Shown here in pieces: positions 14,352 to 23,240 of a stretch of 30,153 bases of DNA; the stretch's first letter is position 1; every line of letters starts with the position of its first letter. The notes under the pieces were generated by a model. That model searched no databases. It saw nothing but the letters and a program-made list of their open reading frames with translations, and was not told the origin of the DNA. The stretch covers positions 1 through 30,153 of the forward strand of contig CABIWJ010000003.1 in NCBI GenBank assembly GCA_902362455.1. The letters are read 5' to 3'. The position numbers were made by a program, and so were the translations under genes. Origin of the DNA: Eubacteriaceae bacterium. Its GTDB lineage: Bacteria > Bacillota > Clostridia > Lachnospirales > Lachnospiraceae.

Positions 14352-15423
14352 TCTTTTTTCCTCCCATCATCTCTATAAATTCATCAAACAATAAGTTTGA
14401 ATCCTGTGGTCCGGGACAAGCTTCCGGATGGAACTGAACTGTGAAAATGTTCTTATTCTTATATCTTAAACCTTCTACAGTTTTATCGTTAACATTTATA
14501 AATCCTACTTCCGCAATTTCAGGATTAATTGTCTCGCTGTCAACAACATAACCATGATTCTGTGAAGAGATATATACCTTGCCTGATTTTAAATCTTTAA
14601 CAGGATGGTTTCCTCCTCTGTGTCCATATTTCATCTTATGTGTATCTGCACCTGTTGCAAGTGCCATAAGCTGATGTCCAAGACAAATTGCAAATATAGG
14701 AATATCTGAATTATATAATTTCTTAAGTTCTTCTATAATGCTTACACATTCCTTTGGATCTCCCGGTCCGTTTGATAACATAATTCCATCAGGATTAGAA
14801 GCAATTATTTCTTCTGCTGTTGTAAATGCAGGATAAATTGTCACATCACAACCTCTTTCGTTAAGTGAACGTGCAATGTTGTTCTTTGCACCGAAGTCCA
14901 TTAATGCAACTTTATATCCATCGCCTTTAAGCTCTGATTTACCAGCACATGTAACTTTTTTAACAACACCTGTTGGTGTATATTCTTTAAGTTTAGGAAG
15001 TATTTCATCGAGATTATAATTCTCGTTTGTAGTAATCATTCCGTTCATTGTACCTTTTTCTCTAAGTATCTTTGTAAGTGCTCTTGTATCAATTCCTGCA
15101 ATTCCCGGAATATCATTTTCTTCAAGAAAATGCTGGATAGAATCTTCACTTCTGAAGTTACTTGGTAATCTTGATAATTCACGAACAATATATCCGTCAG
15201 GCCATGGTTTTAATGATTCCATATCTGCATGGCAGATTCCATAATTACCTATTAATGGATATGTCATAACTACTGCCTGTCCTGCGTATGATGGATCTGT
15301 AAGAACCTCTAAATAACCAGTCATAGATGTGTTAAAAACTATCTCACTGATAATTTCCTTAGTAGAACCAATAGAAATGCCGGTAAAAACTGTACCGTCT
15401 TCAAGTATTAGAAAAGCTTTCAT
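14344..15423 (-). CDS. carA: Carbamoyl-phosphate synthase small subunit (glutaminase)
   Basis: A 359-residue glutamine amidotransferase subunit that hydrolyses glutamine and channels ammonia to CarB. The N-terminal CPSase small-chain domain starts KAFLILEDGTVFTG and includes FNTSMTGYLEVLTDPSYAGQ. The C-terminal class I GATase has the nucleophile Cys247 in FAICLGHQLM and the His-Glu pair in FTVQFHPEACPGP. Its 3' end overlaps carB by 8 nt. A near-consensus promoter lies about 60 nt upstream. The leader is short, and I see neither a PyrR binding loop nor an attenuator in it. Confidence 0.98.
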   Translation of the reverse strand: MKAFLILEDGTVFTGISIGSTKEIISEIVFNTSMTGYLEVLTDPSYAGQAVVMTYPLIGNYGICHADMESLKPWPDGYIVRELSRLPSNFRSEDSIQHFLEENDIPGIAGIDTRALTKILREKGTMNGMITTNENYNLDEILPKLKEYTPTGVVKKVTCAGKSELKGDGYKVALMDFGAKNNIARSLNERGCDVTIYPAFTTAEEIIASNPDGIMLSNGPGDPKECVSIIEELKKLYNSDIPIFAICLGHQLMALATGADTHKMKYGHRGGNHPVKDLKSGKVYISSQNHGYVVDSETINPEIAEVGFINVNDKTVEGLRYKNKNIFTVQFHPEACPGPQDSNLLFDEFIEMMGGKKNA

Positions 15424-15481
15424 GAATGTAACCCGTCCTTTCTTGTGTAGGTGGTGTCTGATTTTTTCTCAAATTGTAAAG

Positions 15482-15510
15482 ATTATACAATAATATAACT
15501 ATATTTTCAA
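15482..15510 (-). promoter_or_regulatory. Sigma-A promoter of carAB
   Basis: Minus strand TTGAAA (15505-15510), 17-bp spacer, TATAAT (15482-15487), about 60 nt before the carA ATG. A GAAAGGA ribosome-site candidate follows at about 15434-15440. Confidence 0.85.
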
Positions 15511-15570
15511 CTACTTTTTCTGCCAAATTTTGCAATCATTTATGGAGATTTAAGTTTTTTCTCAAGCAAA

Positions 15571-15612
15571 AAGAGTCAATGTATAAATTTTCATCTTTAT
15601 ACATTAACTCTT
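15571..15612 (-). terminator. Terminator of the putP-like gene
   Basis: 17-nt arms AAGAGTCAATGTATAAA/TTTATACATTAACTCTT with one mismatch, loop of 8 nt. On the minus strand the hairpin is followed by TTTTTGC. It lies about 100 nt beyond the symporter stop. Confidence 0.85.
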
Positions 15613-15711
15613 CAATCACATACTCTGCTTACAATCAGATGTATCATCCTTACACTTAATACCTCTGATTTATTCTAATATTTCATTTTTATTTCTAATA
15701 TTTCATTATAA

Positions 15712-17274
15712 TTAATTCTCTGCCACTCTTTTATTAGCTACATCATCAAATTCCTGTAACATTTCCTCTGATGGTGCTTTTGTTAATAAACTTACCACTA
15801 TAATAAGTACAAGACTTATGGCGAAACCAAGTACAAGTGAATATAATCCTGTATATTTATATAACGTCTGTCCATTTATAAGAGGAATATAATCCCATAT
15901 GATAACTGTAAGGCCACCGGAAATCATTCCCGCTATAGCGCCCTGCATATTTGTACGTTTCCAATAAAGTGAAAGTAAAATTATTGGTCCGAATGCCGAA
16001 CCTAAGCCTGCCCATGCATCTGATACAAGTCCCATAATACTGCTATCAGGATTCCATGCAATAACAAATGCCAATGCTGCTACTACTATAACTGTGATTC
16101 TGCTTATAAGTAATACTTTCTTAGAATCTGCCTTTGGATTAATTACCCCCTTGTAAATATCTTCTGAAACCGAAGATGCAGTTACTAATAACTGTGAATC
16201 TGCTGTTGACATTATAGCTGCTAATATTCCGCATAAGAATAATCCTCCGATAAATGGAATCGCAACATCCGATGTAAATACCTGTTTAATCATTTCAATA
16301 AATACATTTTCTACTGAAACTGCTCCTTTTTCACCAAGTATTGCCGGAAATAAGTAAGCTCTTCCGATAACACCGATAAAGCATGCAAATGCAAGTGATA
16401 ATGCTACCCATATAATTGCTATTACTTTTGATTTCTTTAATTCTTTCTCATCTTTTACTGCCATAAATCTTACTAAGATATGTGGCATACCAAAATATCC
16501 AAGTCCCCATGCAAGCTGTGAGATTATTTCCACGAAACTTAGATTCTTGTCTCCATTTTTCAATGGATTAAGGAAACTTGATACGCTTACGCCTGTTCCC
16601 TTTAGAGTATCAGCCAGAGTATCCGATAATGCTCCAGGTTTAACAATGAATAACGCAACAATTGGAACTGTTAGAAGTCCTACAAGCATTAACATACCTT
16701 GTACAAAATCTGTAGTACATACTGCTAAGAAACCACCCATAAATGTGTATACGAGAATAACTGCAACACCGATTGCCAACGCAATATGATAATCAAGTCC
16801 GAATACTGAATTGAAAAGTTTACCGCCTGCTGCCAATGCTGAAGCTGTATACACAAGAAAGAATACTACAACCACAACTGAAGAAACCACTAACATTCTC
16901 TTCTTATCATCATGGAATCTGTTCTCTAAATACGCTGGAAATGTAAGTGCATTATTTGCTCTTATCGTATATCTTCTGAGTCTTGATGATACAAATAACC
17001 AGTTAGCAACTGTACCAATGAATAATCCGACAGCTATCCATATCTGGTTCGTTCCAAATGCATATATATTACCCGGAAGTCCCATTAATAACCAGCCGCT
17101 CATATCTGATGCCTGTGCTGATAATGCTGCTACCCAGCCTCCTATCTTTCTTCCTCCTAAGAAATAATCTTCAGAGTTTTTGTTCTTCTTCATAAAAGCG
17201 GCACCTATCAACACCATACCTATAAGATAACAGGCAAATGCTATAAATACCCATACCAAATTTGATCCTTTCAT
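15712..17274 (-). CDS. putP: Sodium/solute symporter, PutP (sodium/proline) type
   Basis: A 520-residue integral membrane transporter of the SSS family with about 13 hydrophobic segments from residue 7 to about 500. Family marks include YFLGGRKIGGWVAALSAQAS near residues 36-56 (the DYFLGGR and SAQASDMSGW signature of PutP), the GLPG turn, GGFLAVCTTDFVQG near residue 180, and GILAAIMSTADSQLLVTASS near residue 350, which holds sodium-site residues of this fold. The match to PutP is better than to pantothenate or glucose symporters, so sodium-driven proline uptake is most likely. The ATG is preceded by AAGGTAAG. A 13-codon reading frame and a small hairpin lie directly upstream. A clear terminator follows the gene. 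Confidence 0.93.
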   Translation of the reverse strand: MKGSNLVWVFIAFACYLIGMVLIGAAFMKKNKNSEDYFLGGRKIGGWVAALSAQASDMSGWLLMGLPGNIYAFGTNQIWIAVGLFIGTVANWLFVSSRLRRYTIRANNALTFPAYLENRFHDDKKRMLVVSSVVVVVFFLVYTASALAAGGKLFNSVFGLDYHIALAIGVAVILVYTFMGGFLAVCTTDFVQGMLMLVGLLTVPIVALFIVKPGALSDTLADTLKGTGVSVSSFLNPLKNGDKNLSFVEIISQLAWGLGYFGMPHILVRFMAVKDEKELKKSKVIAIIWVALSLAFACFIGVIGRAYLFPAILGEKGAVSVENVFIEMIKQVFTSDVAIPFIGGLFLCGILAAIMSTADSQLLVTASSVSEDIYKGVINPKADSKKVLLISRITVIVVAALAFVIAWNPDSSIMGLVSDAWAGLGSAFGPIILLSLYWKRTNMQGAIAGMISGGLTVIIWDYIPLINGQTLYKYTGLYSLVLGFAISLVLIIVVSLLTKAPSEEMLQEFDDVANKRVAEN

Positions 17275-17285
17275 TTTCTTACCTT

Positions 17286-17335
17286 ACATCAGACTAATCT
17301 GATGTGCAAACATAATATGTGAAAGTTGTCTGCAT
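17286..17335 (-). other. Possible leader peptide and hairpin upstream of putP
   Basis: Minus-strand ATG at 17333-17335 behind AAAGGAACAAA opens a 13-codon frame (MQTTFTYYVCTSD) that stops at 17294. The stop codon lies inside a perfect 8-bp hairpin ACATCAGA/TCTGATGT (17286-17305), which ends just before the putP ribosome site. This geometry could couple leader translation to putP initiation, but a chance ORF is possible. Confidence 0.3.
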
Positions 17336-17377
17336 TTTGTTCCTTTCCTATTTTTTTTTCTTTCACATTGTATATTA

Positions 17378-18637
17378 TTAATAGAAAACATGGTCTCCTA
17401 TTACTTCTCCCTGCCTTGAACCATCATTCATTCTGAAGAATAACCATGAGCCGACTATATTACCCTGTTCTAGGACTTCTCTTGCTGCTTTATAGCAGGT
17501 CTCATTCGCACCTCTTGCAAGTACAAGTGCAAATCTTCCACTTACCGTAACCGGTGTAAACTGATATGGCTGATATAATACTTCATATAATGTATCAGGG
17601 AAACTTGAACTGTTTATCCTGTTCATAACTACTGCACCCACACATAACATACCATAATATGACTGGTCTCCTGCCTCACACTCAATAAGTGCTGCAAGCA
17701 TATCTAAATCATTTCCCTCTGGGGTGTAAATCGGTGTATCATTATCCGGTTTAGAAGTAGTCTCTGACTCATCAATATTTCCCTGGGCATTCTTAATTGA
17801 TTCTTCTCTGCTTGCCTGTTCCCTGCTGGCCTGTTCTTTGCTGGCTCTTTCTCGACTTACCTGTTCAAGTATCTTTGACTCTTCGATTCTTCGTGACTCA
17901 TCATCTATAGCCTGTCTGTTTGCTTCAACTTTCTTCTCATATTCTAATGCAGCTGCCTCAGCCTTAGCTATATCATCTGAATATGCCTGTATCGATTTAT
18001 TCGTATCATTAATCTTCTGTGCGATAAGGTCCTGCTGTTCCTTAACCTGATTCTTAAGTTCTACTAAATCCTGTTGTTCTTTTGTATATGCCTGTTCCTT
18101 GTCCGCGATTAGTTTCTTCGTCTCTTTATATTTCTCCATCATTTTTCTATCGTAAGAGACTATTTCTTTAACATATTCTGCTTTATTAATGCTGTCTGCA
18201 ATTGAATCCCCCGAAAATAAAATCTCAAAATATGACTGATTACCCATCTCATACATGAATCTTATTCTCAATTTCATATCATCATACTGTTTCTGTTCCA
18301 TTACTTTAGCTTCATCTAATTCTGCCTTAGTATCTTCAATTTCTTTATTCTTATCTTCTATCTGTTTCTCAATATCACTAATCTTTTTATTTATTACTGA
18401 TAACTCTGAATTCAAAGACGATACAAGATTCTCTAAAGAACTTTTCGATTCTTCAAGTCCTGATGCCTGCTCTGCATAAGATGATTGCTGTTCTTCATTC
18501 TGCTGCTTCTCACTCTCTAAATCATCTATATTATTGGTAGCTTTTCCCACCATCGTATAAAAGATTACAAAAGCGATAACTACTAATGAAAACAGTATGA
18601 TACTTACATACTTTGTACCATTATTGCTATTTTCCAT
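17378..18637 (-). CDS. Membrane-anchored coiled-coil protein with SleB-type cell-wall hydrolase domain
   Basis: A 419-residue protein with one N-terminal membrane segment (about residues 9-30). Next come two long heptad-rich coiled-coil stretches (about 38-115 and 150-260) of the PcsB/CwlO-like type, with RIRFMYEMGNQSYFEILFSGDSIAD between them, as in that family. A low-complexity repeat of ERASKEQASREQAS units and a Ser/Thr/Asp linker follow. Residues about 305-419 form a Hydrolase_2 (SleB) domain, with the catalytic Glu in ALIECEAGDQSYYGML and VGAVVMNRI, ending GEVIGDHVFY. It is a likely peptidoglycan hydrolase on the outer membrane face, in division or spore-cortex turnover. The N-terminal part resembles regulatory coiled coils that are gated by FtsEX; that link is inference. 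Confidence 0.85.
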   Translation of the reverse strand: MENSNNGTKYVSIILFSLVVIAFVIFYTMVGKATNNIDDLESEKQQNEEQQSSYAEQASGLEESKSSLENLVSSLNSELSVINKKISDIEKQIEDKNKEIEDTKAELDEAKVMEQKQYDDMKLRIRFMYEMGNQSYFEILFSGDSIADSINKAEYVKEIVSYDRKMMEKYKETKKLIADKEQAYTKEQQDLVELKNQVKEQQDLIAQKINDTNKSIQAYSDDIAKAEAAALEYEKKVEANRQAIDDESRRIEESKILEQVSRERASKEQASREQASREESIKNAQGNIDESETTSKPDNDTPIYTPEGNDLDMLAALIECEAGDQSYYGMLCVGAVVMNRINSSSFPDTLYEVLYQPYQFTPVTVSGRFALVLARGANETCYKAAREVLEQGNIVGSWLFFRMNDGSRQGEVIGDHVFY

Positions 18638-18744
18638 ACAATCATTCTCTTTCTTATCTGCAAATGTAAAATATTTAATATATTACAACTCAAGGTATCA
18701 TTTTATCAATTAAATTAATATATTGCAAGTAGATACGTTATTTT

Positions 18745-18783
18745 CTATTTATCACATAAATTTGTATAATTAACTGCTAACAT
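18745..18783 (-). other. Short ORF with strong ribosome site upstream of the SleB-type gene
   Basis: Minus-strand GAAAGGAGAGGTATT directly precedes an ATG (18781-18783) that opens a 12-codon frame, MLAVNYTNLCDK, ending in TAG. The real gene starts about 110 nt further down. The ribosome site is far better than that of the gene itself. It may be a leader peptide or the leftover start of a lost gene. Confidence 0.35.
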
Positions 18784-18816
18784 AATACCTCTCCTTTCAA
18801 ATGATGAAATATAAAA

Positions 18817-18864
18817 ACGTACAGTTTTCTGTACTTATATTATGAAGTACGGAAAACCATACGT
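18817..18864 (-). terminator. Terminator of the SpoIID-like gene, overlapping a possible promoter
   Basis: 20-nt arms with three mismatches (outer ACGT, inner GTACTT/AAGTAC). On the minus strand they are followed by TTTTTA, about 75 nt after the stop of the upstream gene. Within the same bases, minus-strand TTGACG, 17 bp and CATAAT form a promoter-like pair whose -10 sits in the loop, so an operator role is an alternative. Confidence 0.7.
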
Positions 18865-18891
18865 CAATCCTTTCTATTATTTTCCCTATAT

Positions 18892-20145
18892 TTACTGATT
18901 TAATTCTGCAATTCTCGTTATGCCCACATATATCTGGGAGATTTTATACCATGTTCTAAAATCGATAATTCCTGTCTGTGGCAAATCAAATGTTCTCTGA
19001 AACTCCTTTACTGCTGCCTTTGTAGCCTCTCCATATATGCCATCAGCCTGTATTCTGGGAATATTTGAATATACCTGTGCTATCCGGTCTAATTCCTCCT
19101 GTATCTGCTGAACCTTACTGCCCGATGCACCTATATCTAATTCATATCCCGGATACGAAATCGGAACACCTGATATCTGTTCTGCCGTATTAATGTATAT
19201 TGAGCTTCCATAGAAATTCCTGAGTATCTGAATTGCGGAATATCCGCTTTCACCAAGGCTCTTGCTTCCCCATTGTGTCATCCAGCCCGGACAACTTACT
19301 CTGTTACCATCACAATATTGTGTAAGTATAGGCTGTTTTACATTAGGTCTTGATAAATACTGGTCAAATATTTCATCAACCACCAGAGAAATTGTATCGA
19401 AAATATTTCGGTTATTTATCCATTTGTGGTCAAATGCAGTAGATGAAGTTATAGTAAAATCGTAGCCTTTGTTCCTATACCATTCCGTATATACCCTGTT
19501 AAGTGTAAATGACATTATCGCCAGTACGTTTGCTTTAATTGTCTCCTCCGGCCATGTTGCATAAATTTCGCTTGATGCAACATTTTTAATGTAATCCTTA
19601 TAAAGAACATAATAATCACTTGCTGTACTGTCTGATGGTGCACCATCATGTACTATTATATATTCAGGAATTACAACCCTGCTTAGAACTATCTCACCCG
19701 GAGGATTTACAGGTTTTACTTCTGCTTCTGCAATCTTAGGTGGATATTCACCATAAAGTGTATGTGCGGGGATAACGAAATCTTCACCATTTTCTCCCTC
19801 TAATAAAGGTCTTAATTTTATATCCTGTATCGACATTCTTCCTGATAATATCTCAACACCCGAAATATTAACCGGCTCATAACCATCAGCTTCCATTAAC
19901 AATGAATATTCCGCATACGGCTGAATAATGTTATCCACATATAAGCTTAATTCCACCGGTGGAGTAGCCAAATCAATTTTTTCACTCTGTCCGGATGCAT
20001 CAGTTGTTATTTCTTCTATCTTATTGGTAGGCTGCCCTTCCTCATAAATAGAAATGTTAACATTTTCTATTGGAATGTTATTAATTGTAGTAACATTTAC
20101 CTGTAACTGACCTCTGTCAATCATATCGTTTTGCATTGTGCGCAT
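18892..20145 (-). CDS. SpoIID-like protein with C-terminal peptidoglycan-binding domain
   Basis: 417 residues from the ATG at 20145, chosen because AGGA lies 9 nt upstream; a TTG six codons earlier has no better site. Residues about 12-115 look like a carboxypeptidase-regulatory-like beta-sandwich (GQLQVNVTT...PIENVNISIYE). Residues about 165-320 resemble the SpoIID/LytB fold (YYVLYKDYIKNVASSEIYATWPEETIKANVLAIMSFTLNR; GSKSLGESGYSAIQIL). The last 75 residues are a PG_binding_1 repeat (IGASGSKVQQIQEELD...GIYGEATKAAVKEFQRTF). There is no signal peptide or membrane segment, unlike classical SpoIID. That suggests a mother-cell or spore-coat role, or non-classical export. Such proteins are common in spore-forming Clostridia; the precise function is unknown. 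Confidence 0.8.
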   Translation of the reverse strand: MRTMQNDMIDRGQLQVNVTTINNIPIENVNISIYEEGQPTNKIEEITTDASGQSEKIDLATPPVELSLYVDNIIQPYAEYSLLMEADGYEPVNISGVEILSGRMSIQDIKLRPLLEGENGEDFVIPAHTLYGEYPPKIAEAEVKPVNPPGEIVLSRVVIPEYIIVHDGAPSDSTASDYYVLYKDYIKNVASSEIYATWPEETIKANVLAIMSFTLNRVYTEWYRNKGYDFTITSSTAFDHKWINNRNIFDTISLVVDEIFDQYLSRPNVKQPILTQYCDGNRVSCPGWMTQWGSKSLGESGYSAIQILRNFYGSSIYINTAEQISGVPISYPGYELDIGASGSKVQQIQEELDRIAQVYSNIPRIQADGIYGEATKAAVKEFQRTFDLPQTGIIDFRTWYKISQIYVGITRIAELNQ

Positions 20146-20211
20146 AATTTTGGTTCCTGTCAAACAACTTTATTCTAATATATGCAGCTTCAGGTAAATA
20201 ATTTCTTATTT

Positions 20212-20700
20212 CTACACTCTTTCGTATTTTCTGAAATAATATTCTACATCGAAATATGTCTGCTCTTCGCTTTCCTCTGTAAGTTTCCAATCAGACATCT
20301 TATCAAGATTAGGAAAATATCTGTCTGCTTCATAAGCATAATCTATATATGTAACGTATGCAGTATCACAATATGGTAATAATTGTTCATACACACTTGC
20401 ACCACCAATCACATATACATTTTCAGCATTATACTGTTTTAATGCTTCTAATGTCTCATCAATGCTATGTACTATAATTGCATCTTGTGCTGTGAAATTA
20501 TTATCTCTTGTAAGTACGATATTTACTCTGTTTTTGAGTGGTCTCTCATTTGGAAAGCTCTTTAAGGTTGTCTTACCCATTACAACCACATTTCCTGTTG
20601 TGGTCTCTCTGAAAAACTTCATATCATCAGGAATACTTAATAATAATTTTCCCTTATTGCCAATTGCCCAGTTCTTGTCTACTGCTACTATTAAATTCAT
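20212..20700 (-). CDS. folA: Dihydrofolate reductase
   Basis: A 162-residue NADPH-dependent enzyme reducing dihydrofolate to tetrahydrofolate. It shows the family order: MNLIVAVDKNWAIGNKGKLL, then SIPDDMKFFRE (acidic active-site residue at 25 or 26), VVMGKTTLKSFPNERPL (NADPH pocket), NIVLTRD, and VYVIGGASVYEQLLPYCDTAYVT with the GG turn. The length is typical. It lies 39 nt behind thyA, so the enzyme that regenerates tetrahydrofolate is co-expressed with the one that oxidises it. The SpoIID-like gene follows after 66 nt and may be read through. Confidence 0.97.
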   Translation of the reverse strand: MNLIVAVDKNWAIGNKGKLLLSIPDDMKFFRETTTGNVVVMGKTTLKSFPNERPLKNRVNIVLTRDNNFTAQDAIIVHSIDETLEALKQYNAENVYVIGGASVYEQLLPYCDTAYVTYIDYAYEADRYFPNLDKMSDWKLTEESEEQTYFDVEYYFRKYERV

Positions 20701-20739
20701 ATTAGTCTCTATTCCTCTTTTCTACTTCATTCTATATTT

Positions 20740-21603
20740 TTATATTCCAATGTCAAATTTAAGCTGTGGATTCTGTTCCTTTATAATCTCTCTAGGATAT
20801 CCTGTTATCTTCACATCATCAATAGTTATATCATAGAAATTCTTTTTATCAGGGTTTATCTCTATTCTTGGTGAACATTCTACCGATTCCCTGTTAAGCA
20901 TCTCTTTGATTGGCTCAATATGTCTGTCATATATCTGGATATTCGCCACAAACCATGTAAATCTGCCAGCTTCATATCCGCAATGTCTGGCTACTAACAT
21001 CTGGAATATAACATACTGCATCTGATTAATTATTCCTGCTGTTGCGTAATCACTTGAACGTTGGAAAAGGCACATATCTAAATAATCTTTGCCATCTTTA
21101 CCATGTCTTACATTCCATACTGTCTGATATGCACAAGGTTTCAATCCATGTTTATCTTTGAAATCGTCCTCCTGCCACATATTTATAATATGTCTTCTTC
21201 CATCCGGATTATTCTGTATGTCGTTTAATAAGTTGTTCATAAGATTATGTCTTCTTACTGTCTCTCCATAACAGGCACCTATGGTTCTGTCACCAATATC
21301 CCATTCGTCCCACCACGTAACATTATATTTATCTCTTAATACATCAAGGCTGTTCGACTGGTCCTGATATATCCATAACAGTTCACCTATGGAACTTTTT
21401 ATAGCAATCGGTCTCAATGTTATAAGTGGTAATTCACCTTTTGATAAATCATAACTTTGCATTACATGATTAATTGATAGAGTATGTGCAGGAGTTCCGT
21501 CCGCATATCTTGGTCTTGGATTAATGTCCATACAGCCCTCTTCTAATATTCGTCTTGCAATGTCTTTAAACATTTCATCTGCTCTATTATATCCTTTATC
21601 CAT
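20740..21603 (-). CDS. thyA: Thymidylate synthase
   Basis: Converts dUMP to dTMP with methylene-tetrahydrofolate, yielding dihydrofolate for the adjacent FolA. The start MDKGYNRADEM (21603) is preferred over the ATG four codons upstream, because GGAG then lies 6 nt before the ATG; this gives 287 residues. Visible marks are NPDGRRHIINMWQ (phosphate-binding Arg pair), the catalytic Cys157 in LKPCAYQTVWNVR, the CLFQRSSDYATAGIINQMQY segment, and NIQIYDRHIEPIKEML. The PCAY (not PCH) and SSDYATAG forms resemble the Bacillus ThyA/phage branch more than the E. coli-like ThyB branch. Confidence 0.96.
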   Translation of the reverse strand: MDKGYNRADEMFKDIARRILEEGCMDINPRPRYADGTPAHTLSINHVMQSYDLSKGELPLITLRPIAIKSSIGELLWIYQDQSNSLDVLRDKYNVTWWDEWDIGDRTIGACYGETVRRHNLMNNLLNDIQNNPDGRRHIINMWQEDDFKDKHGLKPCAYQTVWNVRHGKDGKDYLDMCLFQRSSDYATAGIINQMQYVIFQMLVARHCGYEAGRFTWFVANIQIYDRHIEPIKEMLNRESVECSPRIEINPDKKNFYDITIDDVKITGYPREIIKEQNPQLKFDIGI

Positions 21604-21749
21604 TTCTTGCTCCATTTCTGATTTCTAATATAGTACCATTTTCATTTACTGCTTTTTAGTATTCTATATTTCGTTAATTAACCATATTTAGTTAATTATT
21701 AATATTTCAAAATCATCTAAATTTCTTTAGTTAAATATTCTGCAATTAT

Positions 21750-23033
21750 CTACATCGGCATAAGTTCAACAGGCACATATGCCTCTACATAGATACCGTC
21801 ATCTCTATATTCTTCTTTCAGAAGTTCACCATATTTTCTGATTTTCTGAATCTGTCCTGCTTCCTTATATCCAAATGTCTTAGCTATATAAATCTTCTTA
21901 TTTCTAAGAATTTCTTCTATATATTCTAGCAGTTTATCAAGTCCTGTATGATTCTTTATTGAGGCATTCAAGGTATAATCTGCCCTGAAATCCTTAAATA
22001 CAGGCATCTCTGCCTCTCCATTACTCTTTATTTGCTCTGCGACCTTATCCTGCTTATTAAATATTGTAATTATAGATTTATCCGTAACTCCAAGTGAATC
22101 TAAAGTTTCATATACAATATGCATCTGTGCATCCATCTGAGGGTTTGAAGCATCTACCACATGAATAAGTATATCTGCATACTTAGCCTCTTCAAGTGTA
22201 CTTCTGAAGGCATCAATTAGGTGATGTGGAAGTTTTCTGATAAAACCCACCGTATCTGTCAGCATAATTTCCTGTCCACTTTCAAGCTTGTACCTTCTAG
22301 TCGTAGGGTCTAAGGTTGCAAATAACTTATTTTCCTCTAAGACACCTGCCCCTGTCAGTTCATTTAAAAGGGTTGACTTACCGGCATTAGTATATCCGAC
22401 TATGGAGATAACTGTCGTTGGATTCTTACTTCTCTGGTTTCTTGCAAGTTCTCTGTGGACTTTCATCTCTTCGACTTCATGCCTTAATACTGCTATTCTG
22501 TCCTTAATAAGACGTCTGTCCATCTCTAATTTCTTTTCGCCAGGTCCTCTTGTACCAATTCCACCGCCTAATCTTGAAAGCGAGCTTCTAAGTCCGACTA
22601 ACCTTGCCTGTCTGTATTTTAACTGGGCAAGTTCAACCTGGACTTTACCCTCACCTGTCTTAGCTCGACTTGCAAATATATCAAGTATTATAAGAGTTCT
22701 GTCCATTACTTTCGTATCTAATGCATCTCTTAGATTCATTAACTGTGCAGGACTTAATTCATCATCACATACAACTCCTGTTGCGCCTAATTCATCAATA
22801 AGGACCTTCACTTCTTCAATCTTGCCTTTTCCAATATATGTTCCTGCATGTATTGCCTCTCTGTTCTGGATAACAGTTGCTACAGTTGCTGCCCCTGCTG
22901 TTTTCACAAGCTCCTTTAATTCCATTAAAGATTCTTCCGTATCATCTCCATCACTCGTAGAAACACCAATCAATATAACTTTCTCGGTTTCTTCCTGAGT
23001 CTCATATAATTTTTCCATTCTATTCCATACCAA
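21750..23033 (-). CDS. hflX: Ribosome-associated GTPase HflX
   Basis: A 427-residue GTPase that splits stalled or hibernating 70S ribosomes. The N-terminal HflX domain has YIGKGKIEEV and VVCDDELSPAQLMNL, then the conserved KVQVELAQLKYRQARL and GGGIGTRGPGEKKLEMDRR linker. The G domain has the P-loop GYTNAGKST, the switch DTVGFIRKLPHHLIDAF and the NKQD specificity motif. A short C-terminal domain ends VPVELMPM. The start is unsure: an in-frame ATG five codons in (23018, MEKLYETQ) has a weak GGAA site, and neither has a strong SD. It is divergent from asnA. Confidence 0.95.
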   Translation of the reverse strand: MVWNRMEKLYETQEETEKVILIGVSTSDGDDTEESLMELKELVKTAGAATVATVIQNREAIHAGTYIGKGKIEEVKVLIDELGATGVVCDDELSPAQLMNLRDALDTKVMDRTLIILDIFASRAKTGEGKVQVELAQLKYRQARLVGLRSSLSRLGGGIGTRGPGEKKLEMDRRLIKDRIAVLRHEVEEMKVHRELARNQRSKNPTTVISIVGYTNAGKSTLLNELTGAGVLEENKLFATLDPTTRRYKLESGQEIMLTDTVGFIRKLPHHLIDAFRSTLEEAKYADILIHVVDASNPQMDAQMHIVYETLDSLGVTDKSIITIFNKQDKVAEQIKSNGEAEMPVFKDFRADYTLNASIKNHTGLDKLLEYIEEILRNKKIYIAKTFGYKEAGQIQKIRKYGELLKEEYRDDGIYVEAYVPVELMPM

Positions 23034-23138
23034 CGCTTTCTATCTTAACAAACTTTAACAAACTTATTCTAGATTATAACCGAAACATAATCTTTTTACA
23101 ATACACAGCAAATTTTTACTTTTATTTTTTATATGATA

Positions 23139-23147
23139 TGATATAAT
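23139..23147 (+). promoter_or_regulatory. Extended -10 promoter candidate for asnA
   Basis: TGATATAAT is an extended -10 (TG-N-TATAAT) about 95 nt before the asnA start; no good -35 is visible. The rest of the 207-bp divergent spacer is AT-rich, with no other recognisable element. It is too short for a T-box leader. Confidence 0.55.
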
Positions 23148-23240
23148 TCTTTATTATGTATGTCAGGTAATAACGAAACTGCCTTTATATATTATATGTT
23201 TTGCCACACCTGATGATCTATGAGAGAAAGGAATGAAAAA

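Noticed and set aside
15424..15481. PyrR-binding attenuator in the carA leader
   Set aside because: The leader is only about 60 nt, with no PyrR anti-antiterminator loop motif and no terminator hairpin before carA.
22288..22998. 236-codon plus-strand frame opposite hflX
   Set aside because: It is an antisense frame over the conserved GTPase domain; no promoter or SD, and composition typical of a complementary-strand artefact.
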